This document shows positions 11,068 to 23,184 of a DNA stretch of 64,000 nucleotides, piece after piece. The DNA lies in the NCBI GenBank assembly GCA_033980235.1, contig CM067069.1:16875650-16939649 (forward strand), in the 5' to 3' direction. Below the pieces are notes generated by a model. It saw nothing but the letters and a program-made list of their open reading frames with translations, was not told where the DNA came from and ran no database searches. Numbering within the stretch: the first letter of the stretch is position 1; each line of letters begins with the position of its first letter. Origin of the DNA: Diadema setosum. Its lineage: Eukaryota > Echinodermata > Echinoidea > Diadematoida > Diadematidae. The position numbers and the translations under genes were made by a program.

Positions 11068-12057
11068 CTAAAATAATACAAATGGTTGTTATTGATGAAA
11101 GTACCGTATGCAAAACAGATAAAAAGAAAAGAACGCAAGCACGTCCAAGCTTGAAAGACTTGGTCACTCTCAAAAGCAAAAAGATGTGATGAAATATAGC
11201 GTAATAAAATCACAATTCATAACTTCAATCATTACCAAATTTTGACATCAAAATTTTTCTGGTTTCTGTCCTCAAAATACTTGTGCATCGTTATTTTTTT
11301 TTATTTTTGTATTTTTGGACTGGTTAAGCTGCATTTTTGAGGGGGATGCTCATATCAAGTTTCTTCTAAAGGTCTTTTTTTTTCATTACAGGGAATTTAT
11401 GGTGGCCATTCGACAGAAAGAAAAGAACAATGGAACTTGTCAAAATGGTATAACATAAGAATGATTCCAGACTAGACAGTCTACACTGATATCTGATATA
11501 CACTGATAATACTGATATCTCTTTATAGTTAAGGCTTTATTGCTTTTTTTTTTTAATGGTAGGATGTTTTATGATACAACAGACCTACACATATGCATCA
11601 AAAGTGATATCTTGAACATTTTTAAACTCACTGCTCCCAAAGGTAAACTGGACCTTTGAATTTCTGGAGTACGGGAGGGCGGGGAGAAGTGGGACATTAT
11701 TTCAAGTTCGCCGATTTTCTTCTTAATTATCTTTTTATAGAAGAGATAATTACATTTCCTTTCGGGCTTGAAGGTTCATATGGTAGGTTACATAAAGAGC
11801 TGTAAGCTGGGGGTGGCACTGTTCTCAATTTTCTGCAGTTAATGAAAAGAAAAAAAAAAGTTATTTTGGGGGAGAAGTTGACCCACCCGTGGGTAAAGTG
11901 CGACGCAAGGGAGAAATGGGACTGTGGGGTAAAGTGTGACATCGTAGTTGGTCTATAGAAATGTAAAAGTTGGAAGGCGTATTGAAACATTGGTAATGAA
12001 AACAGTCCAACATGCTTTAAAAATATTTCAACAAAACAATTTGAATAACACTTAAAG
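11068..12057. other. Intron between outer linker and array
   Basis: No exon or element recognised. Poly-T tracts are present at about 11290 and 11548. Confidence 0.4.
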
Positions 12058-12265
12058 TAAATTCTTTGTGGTAAATACAATACTTTATAAAATTACCCTT
12101 ATGACAACTTACTGATTATTAAAATGTCACGTGGAATGTTATGTGCCAGAATGAGTAGATAATAATGGCTTGATATATTACGTATATAGTCGTGTGCAGG
12201 ACTTGAACAAGAAAACTTTTGGATATCCAATGCTTGTCAGTCATGAAATCTTGAATATTACTTAC

Positions 12266-12307
12266 CCTGACTGTGCGAGCTTTGGGTAGTTGGAACTATA
12301 GTTGAAC
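12266..12307 (-). CDS. Linker microexon after CUB-A, unit 1
   Basis: 42 nt, phase 1-1, between TTTAG and CAGG|GTAAGT. Encodes STIVPTTQSSHSQ, with Ile in place of the Met seen in other copies. Rich in Ser/Thr/Pro, so it is likely an O-glycosylated spacer. Confidence 0.7.
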
Positions 12308-12841
12308 CTAAACAAGAATCGTATAACAATATAAATGTTTGCTATTGGTGCATAATGCAAACCGATTCAGAACTCAAACGTAATCAAGCTTTCAAGACTT
12401 TGTCACTCTCAAAACACGCCGCTGTGTTCAAATAGTGTCAAAACTTAACTTAAACTTATTACAAAATTGAGATACCGACAATTCTTTTTATCTTCTTTGT
12501 ATTTGTTTCCCTGGTACGGATATTCTTATGCCTTTTTTATATACTAATTTTTTTCAAGAAATGTTGCTTATTACATTTGTTATACGCAGAAGCTATTATG
12601 GGGGTTATAAAACAGAAAGGAAATAACAATAGTGCTTTCTCAAAATATTGAATCACAGGTACATCAATATTCGCAGTATGTTTCCTTGCCCACATTTCGT
12701 CTTTAAACGGAATTCAGATGGGTTGAGATATCAAACTGCGTGCCTGCGGGTGACGATATTGTTCGGAAATCCGTTACAGCTTTAATAATTGTCATGTTTT
12801 CAATTTCACATCCTTTGGCAGCAGATGCATTCAAAACCCAC

Positions 12842-13192
12842 CTTCTTGGCACTGGAGTGTCAAGTCAGCCCTGAAACCAGAGTATGTTACGGACCCATCA
12901 CTGTGGAAGTACACAAAGGCTGACGTCGAATTCACCAGAACGTCAAACGGCGTCTCACGGTCTCCTGTGATTCTCCTTTCCACTGCTGTTGCATCTGCCC
13001 GAGTCGAACCAGGTCCTACTTTCACATAATCATAGGGACGTTCCGTTCGGAAACTGAGAAATTCCACGTTGAGTGAGCATCCAGCAGGAGAATTAATTGA
13101 CCATAGGACATCTGAGAAATCATCGTAGTCATCTGGGAAATTTGGTGAGGCGATGCGGTAGGTCATCCCAGGAACAAGCCTGACGTTTCCAC
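12842..13192 (-). CDS. CUB-A exon, unit 1
   Basis: 351 nt, phase 1-1, acceptor TTTTCAG, donor GAAG|GTGGGT. It encodes a whole CUB domain: the N-terminal strand GNVRLVPGMTYRIASPNFP contains the hallmark SPNFP, followed by DDYDDFSDVLWSI, PAGCSLNVEFLSF, RPYDYVKVGPG and the C-terminal YSGFRADLTLQC. CUB domains are extracellular beta-sandwich modules of about 110 residues used in protein and ligand binding, often with calcium. Here only two Cys are present (GCSL and LQC), not the usual four, and the second acidic residue of the common DG calcium motif reads PG. This copy has FHSDGSVTYSG. There is no internal Met requirement, as it is an internal exon. Confidence 0.85.
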
Positions 13193-14051
13193 CTGAAAAG
13201 ATGAAAAGCAGTATTAAAACGTCTCAACGAATTGACAATGCAAGTTGAATGCAACTTAACTGTAAATTAATATTAACATTCAAAAAAAAAATGCTGAGAC
13301 GTCTCGAGCACTGAATCCAAAGAAAATTGAACTAGAATGCAAAATGGGGCTAATAGAAGCGTTCCTTTACAACACCACAACAGATAGGTCGTATATCATG
13401 AGCAATGTGATTGGCTACAATAACAAAACATCCAACAGATTATAGATTAAACAGATAATATTATATACTGTAAAGTATGATTGGATAGCTACCTTTGATT
13501 TTTATCAATAGAGCATTTAAGCTCTTGAGAACTGTTTGAACATTTTATGCAGAAAAGTGTTTAATTAATTCCATTATAACTTGTATAATTGTTAGATGAA
13601 GAAACCCGGAAGTGGCATCAGAAGTTGCGCTGAATGCCTTTTTTGTTATTGTTATTTTTTGCTTGTTAGCTCGTGAAACCCTGAGGTGTTCCCCCCCCCT
13701 TCCCCCCCCCCCCCCCTTTGAAAACACTCCGCCGGCCCTGTGGTGTGCTCATGGTCATCAGTTATGTTTTATTTTTCTTGTGACTTTGTCATCTCAACTA
13801 TTGTCTCATCTTCACTGGGAACAATTTTTGTGCACTTAGCTAATTTGTATAACACTTACTCGATTCTTTGGTAAATACAATGATTTATAAAATTACCTTT
13901 ATGACAACTTACTGATTATTAAAATGGCATATGGGATGTTATGTGCCAGAATGAGTAGATAATAATTTCACGTAGTCGTGTGCAGGACTTGAACAAGAAA
14001 ACTTTTGGATATCCAATGATTGCCAGTCATAAAATCTTGAATATTACTTAC

Positions 14052-14093
14052 CCTGACTGTGCGAGCTTTGGGTAGTTGGGACCATAGTTGAAC
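14052..14093 (-). CDS. Linker microexon before CUB-A, unit 1
   Basis: 42 nt, phase 1-1, encoding STMVPTTQSSHSQ. It has the same sequence as the linker on the other side of CUB-A, so CUB-A is bracketed by a duplicated linker. Confidence 0.75.
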
Positions 14094-14318
14094 CTAAACA
14101 AGAATCATATAACAATATAAATGTTTGCTATTGGTGCAGAATGCCAACCGATTTAGAACTCAAACGTGATCAAGCTTTCAAGACTTTGTCACTCTCAAAA
14201 TTGCAACTTATAATTTTCATCAATAAAGCATTCAACCTCTTGAGAACTGTTTGAACATTGGAAGCAGAAAAATGAATAAATAATTTCATTATAACTTGTA
14301 TAATTATAAAGTATTTAC

Positions 14319-14360
14319 CGTCTGTGTCCAGGACAAATAGTTGCTCGGTTGTGCCTGCAC
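14319..14360 (-). CDS. GAGTTEQ microexon, unit 1
   Basis: 42 nt between ATCTGCAG and ACG|GTAAAT, phase 1-1, encoding GAGTTEQLFVLDTD. It is less Ser/Thr-rich than the other linkers and lies between CUB-B and the linker preceding CUB-A. Length and phase match the linkers, but sequence similarity is limited. Confidence 0.7.
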
Positions 14361-14625
14361 CTGCAGATTTAATAGCAAAAATAACCACACTATTATTTAT
14401 GACTTTCATACTAAAAAAGAAGAACAACAAATGTTTCAATTTCGAAGATTTGGATCGAAGTTAAGGAAGTTGAATTTCGATAGCAAAGGTTTTCTACGGT
14501 TAAGAAATTATCATTCATCATTTGATGTTCCTATTAACAAAATTATATAGAACGTAAGAGACGAAAAACTTAATTTCTGTGGAGTATCGCTGTCATGTTA
14601 AAAAGGGTAGTACATACATATATAT

Positions 14626-14674
<49 letters not shown>

Positions 14675-15486
14675 GCAAATAACTAAAAAAAAAGATATAT
14701 AGTTCCCATAGTAATTGCCACCACAGAGTCAGTATATCTAAACTTAGGAATGGCCTGTAACACTTCAATATGTAGGACTATTCTGATCTTGCCGCTATAC
14801 CTTGTCATGGTTTACCGTGTATATTATTTCCACAATCACAAGCTTTCTCATTGTAAAAGTAGCAATTAATGTGCTTTCTCAACAAACCATTGCCGCGCCA
14901 CTTGAGTACTCTCCTGTTTTTCTATCTCAAAATATTGTGTGAAGTTAATACTGTATTTTAGTTGTAATTATAACTTTATTCGTGCTCACTTATCATTATT
15001 TCAACAAATAATTGGTCATAGAAGACGAATACATGTAATTGCAAGAGCAAAGATGTAAAGAAAATGCCAAGCTTTGCATCGGTGTAAATTCTATGACAAA
15101 TCTATAATTGCTTTTCTCTAAAATTGCTTTTCTCTAAAATGCCCAGTAAATATATTACTTTTGCCCACAAAACAGTGACATAAACTTAGAATTTGCTCGC
15201 AAATCCAATATGAAACACTTCTTGCTAGTCAATCACCACATAAAATGCAAACTATTGACAAGAGGAACGGAATCGCGAGAAACGCTTTCATTTTACTGTG
15301 GCATTTGGCGATTTATTGATCGGTTTAGGCGGGTCTCTGAGTTTGAGCGGAATATGCGAAGTTGGAAAGCCGTCGACTGAGTCGGACTTTGTAAATCTTA
15401 TGCTTGATGAATGCAGACAGGGAAAATAAACAGAAAAAAAAAGGAAAATAGAACTCATCATGTTAACGACATAATCAAGTGCTCAC

Positions 15487-15831
15487 CCTGCATACAATCT
15501 GCTTGCACTGTTATATTGAATCCAGTGCTAGTGGATCTGTCATTAGAAACGAATCGAATCAACGTGCGTTCAGAGTTAACGTCGAGGTCAAAGGGCTTGA
15601 CTGGTCCAAAATAGGAATGGTCGTCGCCGATGTGAAGCCAGTCTCTAAATGCAGTGTCGAAAGTTACAAAGTGGACGTGTAGCTGACATCCCGATGGAAC
15701 TGTGACACTCCACGACACGTTAGTGTTGTCGCGATAGTCTCGCGGGAAGTTCGGAGAGGTGATGGCGGCAACTGCACCATCTGATTCCAAGTTCACTGTT
15801 CCAAAGAAAGGATTGAAGCCCAGGATGTTCA
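15487..15831 (-). CDS. CUB-B exon, unit 1
   Basis: 345 nt, phase 1-1, acceptor TTAACAAACAG, donor CAGG|GTGAGC. It encodes a CUB domain distinct from CUB-A: VNILGFNPFFGTVNLESDG leads into AAITSPNFPRDYRDN, WSVTVPSGCQLHVHF, RDWLHIGDD and STSTGFNITVQADC. As in CUB-A, two Cys occur, at the GC(Q/S)L position and at the domain end. This suggests a non-standard disulfide joining a central strand to the C-terminus. One or two N-glycosylation sequons are visible (NVSW, NITV). The acceptor lies directly against a remnant of the TGTGAC MITE end. Confidence 0.85.
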
Positions 15832-16447
15832 CTGTTTGTTAATTTTCTGATGCAGGGTCATATATATTTCATTCATGTGATAGAATTTAGAGAAGAAGTT
15901 TGTCCAGTTCATAATTAAAAACCCTTCAGCATAATTCTGTTAGACGAGACAAATGTCAAATTTTGACCCACTATATTATACTGTCATGCTAAATGAGAAA
16001 TTTAACACTGTCCATACACACGTGAGCAGAACAAAATGTTTCAAATATTCAGTTGCATCGGAGTGGAATACCGGAATAAAACATTAATCGCTGTCCATCC
16101 ATTCATCCATCTGTAGGCTTATTGTCTATTTATTTGCTCATGGTTGTCAGTTATACTTTTGTTTTGATTCTTTAGTCTCAAGTAGAATGTACATCTCTAA
16201 TAAAAACATTTTTGGTGCAATCAACCAATTTTATTGACACTTAGTCCATTCTCTATTAAATACAATGATTCATTACAATTATCCATATAGAGCTTAGTGA
16301 TTATCAAAATATGGACTGTCGTGTTCCAGAATGAATAGATAATGATGAATTGAGCTTTTATGTGGTCGTTTGCAGTACTTGAACATGTTGAACAAGTGAG
16401 TTTTTGAATTTTTGTTGGTCAGTCGTGAAATCACAAATTTTACTTAC

Positions 16448-16489
16448 CCTGACTGTGCGAGCTCTGAGTAGTTGCAGCGATAGTAGATC
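16448..16489 (-). CDS. Linker microexon before CUB-B, unit 1
   Basis: 42 nt, phase 1-1, acceptor GGTTTAG, encoding STIAATTQSSHSQ. The AATT variant is specific to this position of the unit. Confidence 0.75.
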
Positions 16490-16852
16490 CTAAACCAGAA
16501 TAATGTAACAATGCAAATATTTGCTAGTGATGAACCAATATAATTCAAAACTATTGTATGATCTTCCTTGAAAGACATAGTCATTCTCACAACACGTTGG
16601 TATGCTGAAATACAGTGTGGTGAAATATCAAATCTTAACGCCATCTTATCACAAAAAAGAAAATCAGACATCAGCAATTTCATATTTTCCCCCAGTATTT
16701 GATATCTTTATTCAAATTAATGAAATCCTTCAGTTGAGATGTTTTTATTGGAACCGATTGTCAATTTGCCCTACATCACATCAACATAAATAAAAGCACT
16801 ACCCGCTGCATAATGTAAGGATTAGAAAGACAACTTGCTGTCGAGCTGAAGC

Positions 16853-16911
16853 TGGGCGGTCTAGTGAAGATGACGCCTGTCCGGAGATCAGGAAGTCGTA
16901 GGTTTGAATCC
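16853..16911 (+). repeat. tRNA-like (SINE-like) relic, unit 1
   Basis: GGGCGGTCTAGTGAAGATGA resembles a pol III A box, CCTGTCCGGAGATCAGG forms an anticodon-arm-like hairpin, and GGTTTGAATCC differs by one base from the B-box consensus GGTTCGANTCC. There is no matching acceptor stem, so it is a tRNA-derived repeat and not a working tRNA gene. Confidence 0.5.
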
Positions 16912-17250
16912 TTATGATATTATTATAATGTTTATAGAATGTACGCCCATGATTTCTTTCATCATGGCAACAACTACTACTAAAACAAATAAACAAATTT
17001 TGCATTTTCAGATATGAAATTAACAGTCGATTCTTTGGTAAATACAATGATTTATAAAATTACCTTTATGACAACTTACTGATTATTAAAATTACCTTTA
17101 TGACAACTTACTGATTATTAAAATGGCATGTGGAATGTTATGTGCCAGAATGAGTAGATAATAATTTCACGTAGTCCTGTGCAGGACTTGAACAAGAAAA
17201 CTTTTGGATATCCAATGCTTGTCAGTCATGACATCTTGAATATTACTTAC

Positions 17251-17292
17251 CCTGACTGTGCGAGCTTTGGGTAGTTGGGACCATAGTTGAAC
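17251..17292 (-). CDS. Linker microexon after CUB-A, unit 2
   Basis: 42 nt, phase 1-1, STMVPTTQSSHSQ. Just to its left the intron carries a 33-bp direct duplication containing ACCTTTATGACAACTTACTG. Confidence 0.75.
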
Positions 17293-17834
17293 CTAAACAA
17301 GAATCATATAACAATATAAATGTTTGCTATTGGTGCAGAATGCCAACCGATTTAGAACTCAAACGTGATCAAGCTTTCAAGACTTTCTTACTCTCAAAAC
17401 ATGCCGCTGTGTTCAAATAGTGTCAAAACTTAACTTAAACCTATTACAAAATTGAGATACCGACAATTCTTTTTATCTTCTTTGTATTTGTTTCCCTGGG
17501 ACGGATATTCCTATGCCTTTTTTATATACTAGTTTGTTTTTTTTTTTCAAGAAATGTAGTTTATTACATTTGTTATACGCAGAAGCTATTATGGGGGTTA
17601 TAAAACAGAAAGGAAATAACAATAGTGCTTTCTCAAAATATTGAATCACAGGTACATCAATATTCGCAGTATGTTTCCTTGCCCACATTTCGTCTTTAAA
17701 CGGAATTCAGATGGGTTGAGATATCAAACTGCGTGCCTGCGGGTGACGATATTGTTCGGAAATCCGTTACAGCTTTAATAATTGTCATGTTTTCAATTTC
17801 ACATCCGTTGGCAGCTGATGCATTCAAAACCCAC

Positions 17835-18185
17835 CTTCTTGGCACTGGAGTGTCAAGTCAGCCCTGAAACCAGAGTATCTTACGGACCCATCACTGCGGA
17901 AGTACACAAAGGCTGACGTCGAATTCACCAGAACGTCAAACGGCGTCTCACGGTCTCCTGTGATTCTCCTTTCCACTGCTGTTGCATCTGCCCGAGTCGA
18001 ACCAGGTCCTACTTTCACATAATCATAGGGACGTTCCGTTCGGAAACTGAGAAATTCCACGTTGAGTGAGCATCCGGCAGGAGAATTGATTGACCACAGG
18101 ACATCTGACAAATCATCGTAGTCATCTGGGAAATTTGGTGAGGCGATGCGGTAGGTCATCCCAGGAACAAGCCTGACGTTTCCAC
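17835..18185 (-). CDS. CUB-A exon, unit 2
   Basis: Same architecture as unit 1, with three replacements I can see: DDLSDVLW for DDFSDVLW, FRSDGSV for FHSDGSV and VRYSG for VTYSG. Splice sites intact, no stop. Confidence 0.85.
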
Positions 18186-19040
18186 CTGAAAAGATGAAAA
18201 GCAGTATTAGAACGTCTCAACGAATTGACAATGCAAGTTGAATGCAACTTAATTGTAAATTAATATTAACATTCAAAAAAAAAATGCTGAGACGTCTCGA
18301 GCACTGAATCCAAAGAAAATTGAACTAGAATGCAAAATGGGGCTAAAAGAGGCGTTCCTTTACAACACCACAACAGATAGGTCGTATATCATGAGCAATG
18401 TGATTGGCTACAATAACAAAACATCCAACAGATTATAGATTAAACAGATAATATTATATACTGTAAAGTATGATTGGATAGCTACCTTTGATTTTTATCA
18501 ATAGAGCATTTAAGCTCTTGAGAACTGTTTGAACATTTTATGCAGAAAAGTGATTAATTAATTCCATTATAACTTGTATAATTGTTAGACGAAGAAACCC
18601 GGAAGTGGCATCAGAAGTTGCGCTGAATGCCTTTTTTGTTATTGTTATTTTTTGCTTGTTAGCTCGTGAAACCCTGAGGTGTTCCCCCCCTTCCCCCACC
18701 CCCTTTGAAAACACTCCGCCGGCCCTGTGGTGTGCTCATGGTCATCAGTTATGTTTTATTTTTCTTGTGACTTTGTCATCTCAACTATATTGTCTCATCT
18801 TCACTGGGAACAATTTTTGTGCACTTAGCTAATTTGTATAACACTTACTCGATTCTTTGGTAAATACAATGATTTATAAAATTACCTTTATGACAACTTA
18901 CTGATTATTAAAATGGCATGTGGAATGTTATGTGCCAGAATGAGTTGATAATAATTTCACGTAGTCGTGTGCAAGACTTGAACAAGAAAACTTTTGGATA
19001 TCCAATGCTTGTCAGTCATGAAATCTTGAATATTACTTAC

Positions 19041-19082
19041 CCTGACTGTGCGAGCTTTGGGTAGTTGGGACCATAGTTGAAG
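19041..19082 (-). CDS. Linker microexon before CUB-A, unit 2
   Basis: 42 nt, phase 1-1. The first exon base is C instead of G (TTTAG|CTTCAAC), changing the junction residue from Gly to Ala if the preceding base is G. Otherwise STMVPTTQSSHSQ. Confidence 0.7.
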
Positions 19083-19308
19083 CTAAACAAGAATCATAAA
19101 ACAATATAAATGTTTGCTATTGGTGCAGAATGCCAACCGATTTAGAACTCAAACGTGATCAAGCTTTCAAGACTTTGTCCCTCTCAAAATTGCAACTTAT
19201 AATTTTCATCAAATAAAACATTCAACCTCTTGAGAACTGTTTGAACATTGGAAGCAGAAAAATGAATAAATAATTTCATTATAACTTGTATAATTATAAA
19301 GTATTTAC

Positions 19309-19350
19309 CGTCTGTGTCCAGGACAAATAGTTGCTCGGTTGTGCCTGCAC
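19309..19350 (-). CDS. GAGTTEQ microexon, unit 2
   Basis: Encodes GAGTTEQLFVLDTD. The acceptor is ATCTTCAG here, not ATCTGCAG as in units 1 and 3. Confidence 0.7.
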
Positions 19351-19615
19351 CTGAAGATTTAATAGCAAAAATAACCACACTATTATTTATGACTTTCATA
19401 CTAAAAAAGAAGAACAACAAATGTTTCAATTTCGAAGATTTGGATCGAAGTTAAGGAAGTTGAATTTCGATAGCAAAGGTTTTCTACGGTTAAGAAAATA
19501 TCATTCATCATTTGATGTTTCTATTAACAAAATTATATAGAACGTAAGAGACGAAAAACTTAATTTCTGTGGAGTATCGCTGTCATGTTAAAAAGGGTAG
19601 TACATACATATATAT

Positions 19616-19661
<46 letters not shown>

Positions 19662-20475
19662 TGTGCAAATAACTAAAAAAAAAATATATAGTTCCCATAG
19701 TAATTGCCACCACAGAGTCAGTATATCTAAACTTAGGAATGGCCTGTAACACTTCAATATGTAGGACTATTCTGATCTTGCCGCTATACCTTGTCATGGT
19801 TTACCGTGTATATTATTTCCACAATCACAAGCTTTCTCATTGTAAAAGTAGCAATTAATGTGCTTTCTCAACAAACCATTGCCGCGCCACTTGAGTACTC
19901 TCCTGTTTTTCTATCTCAAAATATTGTGTGAAGTTAATACTGTATTTTAGTTGTAATTATAACTTTATTCGTGCTCACTTATCATTATTTCAACAAATAA
20001 TTGGTCATAGAAGACGAATACATGTAATTGCAAGAGCAAAGATGTAAAGAAAATGCCAAGCTTTGCATCGGTGTAAATTCTATGACAAATCTATAATTGC
20101 TTTTCTCTAAAATTGCTTTTCTCTAAAATGCCCAGTAAATATATTACTTTTGCCCACAAAACAGTGACATAAACTTAGAATTTGCTCGCAAATCCAATAT
20201 GAAACACTTCTTGCTAGTCAATCACCACATAAAATGCAAACTATTGACAAGAGGAACGGAATCGCGAGAAACGCTTTCATTTTACTGTGGCATTTGGCGA
20301 TTTATTGATCGGTTTAGGCGGGTCTCTGAGTTTGAGCGGAATATGCGAAGTTGGAAAGCCGTCGACTGAGTCGGACTTTGTAAATCTTATGCTTGATGAA
20401 TGCAGACAGGGAAAATAAACAGAAAAAAAAAGGAAAATAGAACTCATCATGTTAACGACATAATCAAGTGCTCAC

Positions 20476-20820
20476 CCTGCATACAATCTGCTTGCACTGT
20501 TATATTGAATCCAGTGCTAGTGGATCTGTCATTAGAAACGAATCGAATCAACGTGCGTTCAGAGTTAACGTCGAGGTCAAAGGGCTTGACTGGTCCAAAA
20601 TAGGAATGGTCGTCGCCGATGTGAAGCCAGTCTCTAAATGCAGTGTCGAAAGTTACAAAGTGGACGTGTAGCTGACATCCCGATGGAACTGTGACACTCC
20701 ACGACACGTTAGTGTTGTCGCGATAGTCTCGCGGGAAGTTCGGAGAGGTGATGGCGGCAACTGCACCATCTGATTCCAAGTTCACTGTTCCAAAGAAAGG
20801 ATTGAAGCCCAGGATGTTCA
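20476..20820 (-). CDS. CUB-B exon, unit 2
   Basis: The encoded peptide is identical to that of unit 1 CUB-B over the full 115 codons. Splice sites intact. Confidence 0.85.
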
Positions 20821-21436
20821 CTGTTTGTTAATTTTCTGATGCAGGGTCATATATATTTCATTCATGTGATAGAATTTAGAGAAGAAGTTTGTCCAGTTCA
20901 TAATTAAAAACCCTTCAGCATAATTCTGTTAGACGAGACAAATGTCAAATTTTGCCCCACTATATTATACTGTCATGCTAAATGAGAAATTTAACACTGT
21001 CCATACACACGTGAGCAGAACAAAATGTTTCAAATATTCAGTTGCATCGGAGTGGATTACCGGAATAAAACATTAATCGCTGTCCATCCATTCATCCATC
21101 TGTAGGCTTATTGTCTATTTATTTGCTCATGGTTGTCAGTTATACTTTTGTTTTGATTCTTTAGTCTCAAGTAGAATGTACATCTCTAATAAAAACATTT
21201 TTGGTGCAATCAACCAATTTTATTGACACTTAGTCCATTCTCTATTAAATACAATGCTTCATTACAATTATCCATATAGAGCTTAGTGATTATCAAAATA
21301 TGGACTGTCGTGTTCCAGAATGAATAGATAATGATGAATTGAGCTTTTATGTGGTCGTTTGCAGTACTTGAACATGTTGAACAAGTGAGTTTTTGAATTT
21401 TTGTTGGTCAGTCGTGAAATCACAAATTTTACTTAC

Positions 21437-21478
21437 CCTGACTGTGCGAGCTCTGAGTAGTTGCAGCGATAGTAGATC
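21437..21478 (-). CDS. Linker microexon before CUB-B, unit 2
   Basis: 42 nt, STIAATTQSSHSQ, identical to unit 1. Confidence 0.75.
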
Positions 21479-21841
21479 CTAAACCAGAATAATGTAACAA
21501 TGCAAATATTTGCTAGTGATGAACCAATATAATTCAAAACTATTGTATGATCTTCCTTGAAAGACATAGTCATTCTCACAACACGTTGGTATGCTGAAAT
21601 ACAGTGTGGTGAAATATCAAATCTTAACGCCATCTTATCACAAAAAAGAAAATCAGACATCAGCAATTTCATATTTTCCCCCAGTATTTGATATCTTTAT
21701 TCAAATTAATGAAATCCTTCAGTTGAGATGTTTTTATTGGAACCGATTGTCAATTTGCCCTACATCACATCAACATAAATAAAAGCACTACCCGCTGCAT
21801 AATGTAAGGATTAGAAAGACAACTTGCTGTCGAGCTGAAGC

Positions 21842-21900
21842 TGGGCGGTCTAGTGAAGATGACGCCTGTCCGGAGATCAGGAAGTCGTAGGTTTGAATCC
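21842..21900 (+). repeat. tRNA-like relic, unit 2
   Basis: Copy of the 16853 element with the same A-box-like and GGTTTGAATCC motifs. Confidence 0.5.
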
Positions 21901-22239
21901 TTATGATATTATTATAATGTTTATAGAATGTACGCCCATGATTTCTTTCATCATGGCAACAACTACTACTAAAACAAATAAACAAATTTTGCATTTTCAG
22001 ATATGAAATTAACAGTCGATTCTTTGGTAAATACAATGATTTATAAAATTACCTTTATGACAACTTACTGATTATTAAAATTACCTTTATGACAACTTAC
22101 TGATTATTAAAATGGCATGTGGAATGTTATGTGCCAGAATGAGTAGATAATAATTTCACGTAGTCCTGTGCAGGACTTGAACAAGAAAACTTTTGGATAT
22201 CCAATGCTTGTCAGTCATGACATCTTGAATATTACTTAC

Positions 22240-22281
22240 CCTGACTGTGCGAGCTTTGGGTAGTTGGGACCATAGTTGAAC
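22240..22281 (-). CDS. Linker microexon after CUB-A, unit 3
   Basis: 42 nt, STMVPTTQSSHSQ. The acceptor-side intron reads CCTTTTTAG here, a small difference from other copies. Confidence 0.75.
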
Positions 22282-22833
22282 CTAAAAAGGAATCATATAA
22301 CAATATAAATGTTTCCTATTGGTGCAGAATGCAAACCGATTCAGAACTCAAACGTAATCAAGCTTTCAAGACTTTCTTACTCTCAAAACATGCGCCGCTG
22401 TGTTCAAATAGTGTCAAAACTTAACTTAAACCTATTACAAAATTGAGATACCGACAATTCTTTTTATCTTCTTTGTATTTGTTCCCTGGGACGGATATTC
22501 TTATGCCTTTTTTATATATAGGCCCCTACTAGTTTTTTTTTTTCTTCAAGAAATGTTATTTATTACATTTTTTATACGCAGATGCTATTATGGAGGTTAT
22601 AAAACAGAAAGGAAATAACAACAATGCTTTCTCAAAATATTGAATCACAGGTACATCAATATTCGCAGTATGTTTCCTTGCCCACATTTCGTCTTTAAAC
22701 GGAATTCAGATGGGTTGAGATATCAAACTGCGTGCCTGCGGGTGACGATATTGTTCGGAAATCCGTTACAGCTTTAATAATTGTCATGTTTTCAATTTCA
22801 CATCCTTTGGCAGCTGATGCATTCAAAACCCAC

Positions 22834-23184
22834 CTTCTTGGCACTGGAGTGTCAAGTCAGCCCTGAAACCAGAGTATGTTACGGACTCATCACTGTGGAA
22901 GTACACAAAGGCTGACGTCGAATTCACCAGAACGTCAAACGGCGTCTCACGGTCTCCTGTGATTCTCCTTTCCACTGCTGTTGCATCTGCCCGAGTCGAA
23001 CCAGGTCCTACTTTCACATAATCATAGGGACGTTCCGTTCGGAAACTGAGAAATTCCACGTTGAGTGAGCATCCAGCAGGAGAATTAATTGACCATAGGA
23101 CATCTGAGAAATCATCGTAGTCATCTGGAAAATTTGGTGAGGCGATGCGGTAGGTCATCCCAGGAACAAGCCTGACGTTTCCAC
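22834..23184 (-). CDS. CUB-A exon, unit 3
   Basis: Like unit 1 except for a Gly-to-Glu change giving FHSDESVTYSG, in the C-terminal strand region. Intact splice sites and frame. Confidence 0.85.

Noticed and set aside
14170..14439. Minus-strand frame beginning KHLLFFFFSMKVINNS as a signal peptide or separate small gene per unit
   Set aside because: The hydrophobic start lies in the polypyrimidine tract before the GAGTTEQ microexon, so it is intronic.
15411..15682. Plus-strand open frames overlapping CUB-B in each unit
   Set aside because: These are antisense shadows of the CUB-B exon; the minus-strand reading has the CUB signature and splice sites.
16444..16793. Open frames around the AATT linker in each unit (about 80 and 63 codons)
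   Set aside because: They read through a 42-nt exon and its introns. The only part with splice-site support is the linker itself.
16853..16911. Functional tRNA gene
   Set aside because: Lacks a complementary acceptor stem and has a B-box mismatch, so it is treated as a relic.
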